From Carex sylvatica (taxonomy: Eukaryota; Streptophyta; Magnoliopsida; Poales; Cyperaceae), in NCBI GenBank assembly GCA_964058845.1, contig CAXKVR010000371.1, positions 21,374-85,373 of the forward strand: a stretch of DNA of 64,000 nt. Reading direction: 5' to 3'. The notes beneath the pieces are model-generated. The model ran no database searches and had not been told where the DNA came from. It was given only the letters and a program-made list of their open reading frames with translations. Position 1 is the first letter of the stretch, and every line of letters begins with the position of its first letter. Made by a program: the position numbers and the translations under genes. Of the stretch, positions 24,310-33,747 are shown piece after piece.

Positions 24310-24968
24310 CATAGTAGGAATTATCGGTCGATACCGATACGTATCGGTATCAGCCAACACCGATCCGATACTGAGCTGATACTCACAAATTTTATGTTTT
24401 TTGTCCAATTTCTACTATTTTGGTCTGATTCTGGTCATTATTCGTCTGAAAACTTGAGCCCGTGATTGATTAAATAGAGTATAAACTATGCATATGCTGA
24501 AAACTCATCACATTCATTGATTAAATAGAGTATCAAGTATCAACTATGCTGAAATAGAGAAATATGAAACCGTGATTAAAGATGTCAATAATCTTTCATT
24601 TGGTTCTACAATTTCTTTTTCTTTTTTTTTTGTTCCGAACAACAATATTCCAATTTTTATTATAATACAAATGACGATGAAGTGATCCAGCCAGCACGAC
24701 ATAGTTTCTGGCAGTGAAAGAGTGTGCTTATAGTTTTAATTCTTGCATTATATTGTATTAGTGGATTATTTGATTGTAATTATTTATCTAAACATAAATT
24801 ATTGACAAATTAGTTTTTTATCAGTTTTTTCCTATTTTTTAGCGTAAAACAAGCTTTTGGCCAAAAAATCCGATTTTCTGATCCGTATCGGCCGATACCG
24901 GCCGATACCTCAATCTCGTATCGGTATTGGCCGGGACCGATCCCGATACCGATAATTCCTACTGTGTG
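24310..24968. mobile_element. hAT-like non-autonomous element, about 659 bp
   Basis: The inverted ends are CATAGTAGGAATTATCGG at the left and CCGATAATTCCTACTGTGTG at the right, with subterminal runs of CGATACCG/CGGTATCG. CACTTATC and CTCTTATC flank it (7 of 8 match). It sits within the broken F-box/PP2 copy. Confidence 0.7.
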
Positions 24969-25483
24969 CTCTTATCTAGTAATTAACTGTGCATACTGGC
25001 GTTTTTTCTTCTTGAGTAAATATTATTGTTAATGCTTAATGATAGTTTAATTGTTTCAAAATGTTCTGCTAAATAGCTCGAGAAATGTGCGAAAACAGCG
25101 ATGTTGCTACTGACGAGGAGAGGTGTTGGTTGTGATTTGATTAAGTGCTAGATATATAAGTGCTTTTGAGTAAAATTGCAGGTGAATTGTACCCACTATG
25201 ATTTGATTTTAGTTTTTCACTAATTCTAGATTTATGAAATTCTGTGTTTTGAATAATGATAAACTTTGATTTTGTAAATGTCATATTTGATAATTTGGAT
25301 AATATGTTATTTAGTGAGTGTTATTTAGTGATATTTTGATATAATTCATTATGATTAATTGAAATTGTGAGTGTTGAAATTATTGGCCAACAAAATTGTA
25401 GCAGGCACATTAAAAGAAACTGCAAAAAAAATAAATAAAAAATAAAAAAACCAGAATCACGGTCGGTCGGCTATTAATTAAAT

Positions 25484-25766
25484 AAACCCACTAATAAAAA
25501 AAAAAAAATTGAATCAGTATTGGATATAGATATATGTCCGATCTTGATAAGTATATTCAGGATCGGCTGTAAATATATACCCGACCTTGATAAGTACATT
25601 TAGGATCGATTGTAACTATATGTCCGATCTTGATAAACATTTAGGATCATCTGTATGTCTGATCCTGATTGTTTCTACTTTCAGTAATGCCTGGATCAGG
25701 AGCGCCCTCAAGTCCGATCCTGATGACTATATTTGACCGTTCCTGATTGTTATTTCTCCACTAGTG
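25484..25766. mobile_element. CACTA-like fragment with subterminal repeat array
   Basis: It ends with TTATTTCTCCACTAGTG, which read in reverse begins CACTAGTGGAG, a CACTA-type terminus. The left side has CACTAATAAAAAA. Between them are degenerate repeats of GTCCGATCTTGATAA and AGGATCGGCTGTA, as expected of CACTA subterminal repeats. No 3-bp target duplication was established. Confidence 0.5.
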
Positions 25767-26373
25767 TATAAGAACGCTTGCACTTCTTTTTTCACCTTAG
25801 GTGGCTTAATTTATTTGCTATTTGAGAAAATAAATATCTATAAATTAAAAATGTATAGCGTATACAAGGCTAATTTCATCATAACAGAAAACTAAATATT
25901 GTCCACCAGATGTTATACACACACACATACTGACATACAGTTAATATTAGTTAAAATTTAGACCAACTAATTAATTATTGGTAGTTATTAATTATTAAAT
26001 GTCTAATCAATATTTTAGCCGATTAACATCCGTTGACATAATATATTTGTCATCCAAGTCTGGGAAATATTTTTGTACATAGTATCCATGGTGTTCGAGC
26101 TAGCCACCATATTTAACAAAATATAGTTGAAAGTCAAATGTTTTTTTAGAACGAGATTTAATTCCATGCGTTATAATTTAACATCGCAAAACTGAGAGGG
26201 GAGGGATGTTACTAACTATTGTCAGTTAGTCCATAATTCCCCGGGAATCACAGGGCAGGTAACTACATGTCTTTTGACACGCAAACAAAACAGCGCAGAA
26301 TACTGTGCAACAATATTTACCTATAATTCCATAGACACAATTAATCCCATCACTATTTGATTTAGTCATTTTG

Positions 26374-26411
26374 TTGACTCTTGTCCAAAGTGTTTAGTTT
26401 ATATACACATC
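26374..26411 (+). promoter_or_regulatory. Probable native NLR promoter core, now separated from the gene
   Basis: A W-box-like TTGACT lies at 26374-26379 and a TATA-like TTTATATAC at 26398-26406. Immediately after them begins a 1.28-kb hAT-like element. With the element removed, the TATA motif would lie about 110 bp before the NLR start codon. W-boxes bind WRKY factors in defence genes; use here is inferred. Confidence 0.5.
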
Positions 26412-27690
26412 CATGATTCTGAAACTCGGTATCAGAATCATATTTTTGATCGTGGAATCGGAATCAAAGGAATCAGCCGGAATCGAAAGAATCGGATCGA
26501 TAACTCGGATTTTCTTGACAGAAACTTGTTTTGTAGCCAAAAAGTAAAAAAAAATTAATAAATTTTTAAAATAAAAAAACTATGTTAATTAAGACAATAT
26601 TGTACTCAAATAATCCACTATTTGTATAATGTATTACAAACATTATCAATAGAACACACTTTTATTGTTAGAAGCTATGCCGAGCTGACTGGATCATCTC
26701 ATCGTCCTCTGTATTAAAATATTTTAACTGGTACAATTAAAAAATATTTTATTTCTATGTTTCCAAATGCACCAGCATACTGGTAGACATCACCAAGAAA
26801 GCATCTCTTTATACATTTAGCAGGTCATTAACATATTGGAATATATCACTAACCGAGGACCAATCTGAAAATAAAATTTTATTTTTTCCATTGAATACTA
26901 TAATAAAATTCAATTTGTCGTATTAAGCATCATAAAAAAAGGAGAGCCAAGTATATTATGTTAAGTAGTATTGAGTTAAATAAGTGTTTTTGCATTTAGG
27001 ACCCAACCAAAACTTCATGCATGCGATTTAATTTATTCTTCACATTTTACTTCAATTATGCAATTATAGTTATTCTAATATGACATGCATATATAGGAAT
27101 GCCTTACAAAGGTTACATGCTAATTTAGTCATAACAAGTAAACAAAAGCATGCTCAAATTATGGTAGAATACAAAATTTAGCGGTAAAAGACTCCGAGTA
27201 CCTACCTAAAAATAAAAGAAATAGAGGAGGGGCCAGCTGTAAATTTCACTTTTATCCCCTTCTCCATTTCTCCTCCGCCGAAATTTTCTCCTCTTCAGCG
27301 ATCTCCTCACGACTCAGGAAAATAGCGCTCCTCAGCGAATTTTCCTCCGCCGATTGAAATAGGCACTCACGATCTCAGGCTCTCAGCGATCTCCATGCTT
27401 CTCCTCAGCGATATCATGCTTCTCCTCAGCCGACCCCCAATTGAAATTTCTCCGCAGCAGCACCGCACAGTCGCAGGTTAGTTAGAATCGGAAAAATTTT
27501 CATTGAATCGGCTCAACTCGGCTTGACTCGGCCAGAAAATCGGAAAAATCGGCCGAGTCAAGCACTGTTCATCCGAGTTTTGCTGAGAAACTCGCACGGG
27601 CGAGAATCGGGTAAATCTCGGCCCGGTCCCGTCCGACTCTAAGTTTACTCAGCCGAGTTGACTTGGAATCGGCCGATTTTCAGAACCATG
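26412..27690. mobile_element. hAT-like element (1279 bp) inserted just upstream of the NLR gene
   Basis: The ends are CATGATTCTGAAA at the left and TTTCAGAACCATG at the right (12 of 13 inverted match). The flanks are TACACATC (26404-26411) and TACACGTC (27691-27698), an 8-bp duplication with one mismatch. ACTCGG/CCGAGT motifs are repeated subterminally. The interior includes a GC-richer CT-rich block (27240-27480) with repeated CTTCTCCTCAGCGA, resembling a captured 5' UTR. The right end lies 97 bp before the NLR start codon. Confidence 0.8.
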
Positions 27691-27787
27691 TACACGTCTA
27701 ACATTTGAACCAGTGGAACACTCTGATAACTCAATCCACCCTTTCCCCTCCACCGAAAAGAATACGTGCTTGAACTCCTAGTTTCCA

Positions 27788-30700
27788 ATGCCAGGAGTTG
27801 AGTTGTTCGTTGGCGGATGGTTTGCATCGCCGGTCATCAAAAGTGTGGTTCAGAAAGCACATAACTATCTCGGTGCTAATTATGAGTTGCAGAAAGACAC
27901 TCAAGGGTTGGTTGATAACTTGTCCCGTACACTTTTACTCTGTCAAGCAACAGTCAATGAGGTTGAAAAAAGAACGATTATCAACAACCCAGCACTTGCA
28001 GACTTGCTGAGGAATTTCAAATTGGCTGTCTATGATGCTGAAGATGTGTTGGACAACATGGAAGCCAAATCCATCAAGCAGAAAGTTCAGGTAAAGAACA
28101 AGGTTAGCCAATTTGCTTCCGCTTCTCTTTCTGGTATCAAGAGAATGTTTTTGCCTGATGATAACCACAAAAGTTTAAAGAAAGTCGTTGATCAGTTGAA
28201 CCAACATTCTTCTGATATCACAAAAATTCTTAACTTGGTAAATCTGAACGAAAATTCTACTGATCACCAAGAGGTTACTTATCAAAGAGAGACCATTTCG
28301 CAACCATTAGATCCGGTGGGTTTATGTGGCAGACAAGATGAATTAAATCTGATTTTAGAAATTATACTAGGTTCAGATTCAGAATCTAGTAAAAAGCGAG
28401 GGCAAAATTATAACACCTGTGATGGCCTGTGCGTTATTCCAATTGTTGGGATGGGTGGGGTAGGCAAGACAGCACTTGCTCAAGCTGTCTATAATGAGCC
28501 TGCGGTGCAAAATTATTTTACATCACAAGCATGGATCTCTGTTTCTTGCAATCTTGATATTGTACTGTTGATGCGTAAGATTTATGAATCTTTGTGGGGA
28601 TATCTACGTCTAGATGTTATTACATTAGAGAACATTTCCAAAAAACTCTCTGGGATAATTAAAAAAATGAAATATTTAGTTGTTCTCGATGATATGTTTG
28701 ACAAAATTGAATATCACTGGGATGTCATTTATACAACACTATCTCATGGTGCCCCAGGTAGTGTAGTTCTCATAACAACCCAGAATAAGGTATTTGCAAA
28801 TAGGGTAGCAACCTTTATTCACATAGCTTTGAATCCACTAGAGCCTGGCACATTTTGGAAACTATTTAAATGTTTTGCATTCAGGAATGTAGTGATACCC
28901 AATGAAAAAAGAAATATCCTAAAACAGATTGGAAATCAAATAGCAGAAAAATTACGAGGTTTGCCCTTGGCAGCTAAAATAATTGGAAATATATTGAGAG
29001 ATGATGTAGATGAAGAAAGATGGAGAATAATTTCCAAAAGCGAATGGTGGAAATTACCTGGGGGCTCAAGCCATATCCTTCCCTCCATAGGACTTGGTTA
29101 TGAGCACCTAGATCCGTGTTTGCGCCAGTGTTTTGCCTACTGTTCTGTATTTCCGAGAAACTCATTGTTAGAGAAGGATAGATTGGTCCAGATGTGGATA
29201 GCCCAAGACTTCGTTCCCCATGACATCAATGGTATGAGACTTGAGGATGTGGGGAGGCAGTGGTTTGATAAGTTAGTTGAGAAATCATTTTTTCAGCCCA
29301 CGGGGGACAATAGAGGCTATGTCATGCCTAACTTGATGCATGATTTGGCAATTATTGTTTCCTCTTATGAATGTTTCTACCTAAGTGACGAATCAGTAAA
29401 AATTCCTCAAGGTGTCCGTCACGTAGCAATAGATACAAAAAATCTGGAGATGGTAAAGGAAATCCAAAAATGTCAACACTTGCGCTCTTTCTTTTACTTT
29501 GGGATGTGCCATATTGATGGAATGTATAGTGCTATTAACGAATCTCTGAGTGGCTTAGATAGGATTAGAGTTCTCGATTTATCTTATTTGCACATGGAAA
29601 CAAAAGAACCACCACCGGCCATTCATAATTTGACCCACCTTCGTTTTCTAGATCTATCTTCCACTGGAATTGAAGCATTAACACAATCTTCTTTTAATCA
29701 TTATCACCTTCAAGCTTTGCATATTCACAAATGTCAATTCCTTGAATTACCGAGGGAAATTAATAAATTGATTAATTTACGGCATCTGAATGTTGATGGT
29801 GACAAGATAGCCCAGATTTCTGGGATAGGTCAACTAACCAGCCTCCAAGAACTTGATGAATATGTTGTTGGTGAAAAAGAGGGGCACAGAATAACAGAGT
29901 TACAAAATATGAGAGAAATCACAGGGCATCTGAAAATTGTTAATTGTGAGAATGTCAAAAGCAAAGATGAGGCTATGGAAGCGAAATTAGTTGACAAGAA
30001 GCATGTTGATTCTATGGAGATAAAATGGAGCTCTACAAACAGAAAATCCAATATGGACTTGGAGATATTCTACGGTCTGAAACCACCCAAAGAAATCAGA
30101 CATCTCCAAATTTCCAACTACATGGGTTCACTGTTTCCAGATTGGCTAAAGCAAGTGAGCCATTATGTGACTTTACAAAGTATAACTCTTTTTAATTGCA
30201 CTAGTATAGAAGTCCTACCACCTTTTGGGCAACTTCCTTCTTTGAAATATATTAACTTTGACTTATTAAATTCTATAAAAAAATTTGATCACGATTTCTA
30301 TGGAAACAAGCAAACAGTTTTTCCATCTTTAGTGCACTTCCATATAGACCAAACTTCTTTAGAAGAATGGACTGCAGCACAAGCTGAAGCATTTTTTCCC
30401 CATCTCTCCAGTCTACATATAAAAAATACCAAAGCACTGAAAGACGCACCTCTTTACCGTTTCGGTGCATCACTCAAGACCTTGAATTTGTTTGAATGCA
30501 ACGATATTAATTCATTAGAAAGTTCTCTCCACCATCTCACCTGTCTTACAACCTTGCATATTTGGGTATATAGAGTGAGCATCTCTCTTAATCTCTACAA
30601 TCTTAGGTTCCTCGAGGATCTGATGCTTAATGATTGCTCAGAATTGAGTATTCTGGGAGAGCTACAAACACTAACCAACCTTAAACGCCTGGTAATTGTG

Positions 30701-31294
30701 AATTGTCCAAAACTCTATAGCAGTAGCATGTATTCTACCATAAGTCGACAAAAAGGGAAGGGTTTACAAGTACAGTGGCTAGAAAATTTGCAGTCACTTG
30801 CTTACCTCGAAATGGACCAAAGCCTTTTGCATTATGATTACCCACAAATTTTGGGAAGGCTTCCTTCCCTCTGGGTTTTAAATTGCAAAGTGTCTCAATT
30901 TATCCAATTTACAAGGGACGAGACATTGTGGTTTGAAGAACTAACCAAATTGCGAGAGCTCTATTTTGCCAACTGTGAATTTGAGCACCTTCCATCTAGT
31001 TTAGCTACACTATCGTCACTAATGATACTGGTGTTGGAATTTTGTAATAATCTCAAATCTCTTCCCCCAAATGGCATGCCTCCATTTCTCCGGGAACTAA
31101 CTTTGAAAAGTTGCCCTCAAGAGTTGGTCCAAAGGTGCAAACCAGACGAGGGTGAAGACTGGCCTCTTATATCTCATGTTCCACTCATCCGAATTGATGG
31201 AAGGTTTATTCATAGGCCACAAAGTTCAGAAAGAACTTCTGGTAAGATTTCAAATTTCCTACAATTAATTTATTTTCAAATTATCCCAAAATAA
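27788..31294 (+). CDS. CC-NB-LRR (CNL) disease resistance protein
   Basis: An intracellular immune receptor of the RGA/RPP13-like type; one uninterrupted 1168-codon frame. Residues 1-150 form an Rx-type coiled coil (GGWFASPVIKSVV; AEDVLD at 84-89 is the EDVID motif). The NB-ARC domain spans about 170-520: P-loop GMGGVGKT (221-228), kinase 2 LVVLDD (297-302), RNBS-B LITTQNK (328-334), GLPLAA (391-396), RNBS-D CFAYCSVFP (448-456) and MHD (517-519). Residues about 540-1140 are leucine-rich repeats. Two key positions are unusual: kinase 2 ends in DDMF rather than the CNL-typical DDVW, and RNBS-B has TTQ instead of TTR. The true 3' end is uncertain: a strong donor (CTG/GTAAGA) at 31242 would remove the last 17 codons, and splicing to 31330 gives a stop at once (1152 residues). 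A hAT-like element sits 97 bp upstream. Confidence 0.95.
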   Translation: MPGVELFVGGWFASPVIKSVVQKAHNYLGANYELQKDTQGLVDNLSRTLLLCQATVNEVEKRTIINNPALADLLRNFKLAVYDAEDVLDNMEAKSIKQKVQVKNKVSQFASASLSGIKRMFLPDDNHKSLKKVVDQLNQHSSDITKILNLVNLNENSTDHQEVTYQRETISQPLDPVGLCGRQDELNLILEIILGSDSESSKKRGQNYNTCDGLCVIPIVGMGGVGKTALAQAVYNEPAVQNYFTSQAWISVSCNLDIVLLMRKIYESLWGYLRLDVITLENISKKLSGIIKKMKYLVVLDDMFDKIEYHWDVIYTTLSHGAPGSVVLITTQNKVFANRVATFIHIALNPLEPGTFWKLFKCFAFRNVVIPNEKRNILKQIGNQIAEKLRGLPLAAKIIGNILRDDVDEERWRIISKSEWWKLPGGSSHILPSIGLGYEHLDPCLRQCFAYCSVFPRNSLLEKDRLVQMWIAQDFVPHDINGMRLEDVGRQWFDKLVEKSFFQPTGDNRGYVMPNLMHDLAIIVSSYECFYLSDESVKIPQGVRHVAIDTKNLEMVKEIQKCQHLRSFFYFGMCHIDGMYSAINESLSGLDRIRVLDLSYLHMETKEPPPAIHNLTHLRFLDLSSTGIEALTQSSFNHYHLQALHIHKCQFLELPREINKLINLRHLNVDGDKIAQISGIGQLTSLQELDEYVVGEKEGHRITELQNMREITGHLKIVNCENVKSKDEAMEAKLVDKKHVDSMEIKWSSTNRKSNMDLEIFYGLKPPKEIRHLQISNYMGSLFPDWLKQVSHYVTLQSITLFNCTSIEVLPPFGQLPSLKYINFDLLNSIKKFDHDFYGNKQTVFPSLVHFHIDQTSLEEWTAAQAEAFFPHLSSLHIKNTKALKDAPLYRFGASLKTLNLFECNDINSLESSLHHLTCLTTLHIWVYRVSISLNLYNLRFLEDLMLNDCSELSILGELQTLTNLKRLVIVNCPKLYSSSMYSTISRQKGKGLQVQWLENLQSLAYLEMDQSLLHYDYPQILGRLPSLWVLNCKVSQFIQFTRDETLWFEELTKLRELYFANCEFEHLPSSLATLSSLMILVLEFCNNLKSLPPNGMPPFLRELTLKSCPQELVQRCKPDEGEDWPLISHVPLIRIDGRFIHRPQSSERTSGKISNFLQLIYFQIIPK

Positions 31295-31329
31295 TTTGTT
31301 CACTTTTTCCTGCAATTATTAATTTCCAG

Positions 31330-32567
31330 GGTAACAACCGTGCTGCGCAATATACAAATTATTTAGCTGATAATTGGAGCTTTCAAGGTATATTTCAAAT
31401 TCATTGCATTTATAGAATGTTCTTTCTTCTATTCAAAAACCAAATGAAAAATTAAATCAAATATTACTTTTAAGTTTTAAAAATATATCATTATAATTGT
31501 TTGCACCTCCGCCAAATTATCATTATATTTTTTCAATGTAGGAACTTTAGGTGGTAGAAGTACATACTTGTATGAAAGATTTCTGGTTGGGCAAATTGAC
31601 AGAGGTACTATAACAGCCCAGCGCAATGCAAAAGAAAATGAAATTTATCTCACCAAAACTGTCCCGAGTGAAGAGAGAGAGAGAGAGCAAGAGGGAGAAG
31701 AATGGTGAAATGAAAGTGGAGAATGTGCTGCACGTTTCTATTCACCAGCTATGACCAAATTAACCCAACCCGTAACTCTGCAAAAACGTACCTAACTGAG
31801 ACCTGACCCATTTTTCATGCTCGAGCATGGCCAGCTCTTGTCTGTAGGTAAGAGGCACCCTTACTGGTTTGTTTACTAATATAATATGCAATACTTTAAT
31901 GGGATATATTTAGATTAGAGAAAACTATGCATCAAAAGGAAAATCAATGGACATGAAAAGTTAATTGTATACTGGATGTTTATTTGTTCTTTTGAGAATT
32001 GAAAGTCTAGCCCTCCTTTTCATTAACCATAATAGGTTACAGTGGATGGGTTTCTGAGAGGAAACCCTGGTTGCATGTTTATTTGTTGAAAGTATGTTTC
32101 TTATTGTTCAATTTTTGAGGCAATTAATTATCAACTAAATGTAAATTAGGATTCAGACAGGTGAATTAGGTATGTAGGTTCTGATCTTAATTGGATGAAT
32201 GTGTGGTTTTATCCTATTTATATATGTAGGTTCTGATCCAATCTGCAAGGGAGATGCAAAGAAGACACTGTGGAAGTTGCAGCCAAGTTTGGGGCATGAA
32301 ATGCCCTACCTCCTGGTTGCTCTGGTTTGCTTACTAACTATGAACTGGTTGTCAAACTTGACTGGGTCAAGTGGTGATCTATTACTCAGACTGGAGGAAA
32401 CATGGCCATGTCGATACAAAGGTAACTCTTGGCAGGTCATTTTGTTTTGGTTTTGCCTGTTATAAGGTTAGAAGATATTTTTATTATTAATGGGCTACTA
32501 AATTTTTGCAGAATCTTCAACTCTCAATCCTCACATATCCCCATTGACGCCCACAATGCTGCCTTAG
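31330..32567 (+). other. Putative C-terminal exons downstream of the NLR gene
   Basis: Four blocks have proper splice sites and one open frame across compatible phases: 31330-31387, 31542-31604, 32230-32421 and 32512-32567. Joined they give 122 residues (starting GNNRAAQYTNYL, then YLYERFLVGQID, SDPICKGDAKKTLWKL, EETWPCRYK, ending TPTMLP). All internal junctions are phase 1. The junction from the main NLR exon is off by one base, so splicing there gives a stop codon instead. They may be the ancestral tail of this NLR, now untranslated, or a separate transcript. No known domain was recognised. The matching copy at 449-677 has a stop and an insertion. Confidence 0.5.
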
Positions 32568-33747
32568 AAGCAAACCTTGTAAACTCTTCTATATTGTAAC
32601 ATCCATTAGCATATTTGGAGATAATTTCCTGAATTTCCTTTTACCTATTTTCTTTGTTCCATGTTCTTTCAATAAAACTGTTTAAGTTTTAAATTAATTT
32701 AATGGTGGACCGAAGTCACTAGAGGGGTAACTATATAATTTAGGGCACTGGTAGAAGGTACAGTTGTTCAGATAATAGTGGTACCAATCATTGTTGAATT
32801 GTGATCTGCCAGAGCTAAGTGACAAAGAATAACGGTATACACGGCTACTTCAATCTTCCTAATTAAATCAAGGCAAGGCAGATGTAAACGTGGATAGCTG
32901 TGACGAACAAAGCTAGCTCTTTGTCATGAAGTGAGATTTCAATTATTTAAAGTTGTGCTCTCTATAACCATTTGATTGTTTAGTATTTCATATTATCTTC
33001 GACTCTCATTAAAACCACAGGCTTGTCAGGCAAAAGGGTCCAAAGAAAAATGATATAAGAGAAGATGGATCATTAAAAGCTGGGTAACCATTTTGTTTAT
33101 TGTTATAGCTGTATTTTGTTTATTTAAGTTATAGCTGTTGTTGTTACTGCAATGACCGTACTACAATTGAATAGTTTGAGTAACTTGCCTTCCTCCGTGA
33201 AGAAACCAAAAAAAAAATATTACTGTTTTTTTCTCTCAAATTAATGACGAAAACTTGGTTGTTTTCTCTTTCACAGTTATTTCTAGATTACCGTTTACTT
33301 TTTTGACAGATTATATATATCTTTCCACTTGCCCATTTTTTTGAATCAGTAGGTGATTTTCCTTTTCCAAATTAAAGTTTCTTTGGTCATTTTGCATTGA
33401 TTAAATTTCATTTTTTGGTTGTAGTGGTTTTGTTATTTTAAAGTAAAACGAAGACGTGAAAGCTGATTTGCCAAAACCAATTTCACAGATCAAAAGGCAG
33501 TGCAAACCACAGATTTGGCGATACTCAAATTGGCACTGTGAAAAGATGCTCCATCCCTCCTTTGTCTTTCTCCTCATCGTTGTGGCCCCTGCATCAAGGA
33601 TTATGGCTGCTCCAAAAGCTCCGATGAAGTAGCTGATTTTTTTTTCTCCTCCTAGGTAATAAGTTTTTTTTTTTTTCCTCATATTCATCTCTTTCTCTCT
33701 ATGAATGAAATCCTCAATATGGTTATGATGGCACAATTTGTAAATTA

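Larger units (their letters stand above)
23693..25960 (-). pseudogene. F-box/PP2 pseudogene: last exon and promoter remain, middle lost
   Basis: On the minus strand 24059-23870 matches the last exon of gene 1 (RICLEARNGMSRQ, then RYPQVRD), but with a 31-bp deletion near 23908 and a one-base deletion near 23960, both frameshifting. The 3' flank (from 23693) also matches that of gene 1. At 25775-25960 the sequence matches the promoter of gene 1 (TTCACCTTAGGTGGCTTAAT, the TATA-like region, the CA repeat, ATACTGACATACAG). Exons 1 and 2 and part of exon 3 are absent; the interval holds an hAT-like element and a CACTA-like block instead. Confidence 0.8.
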
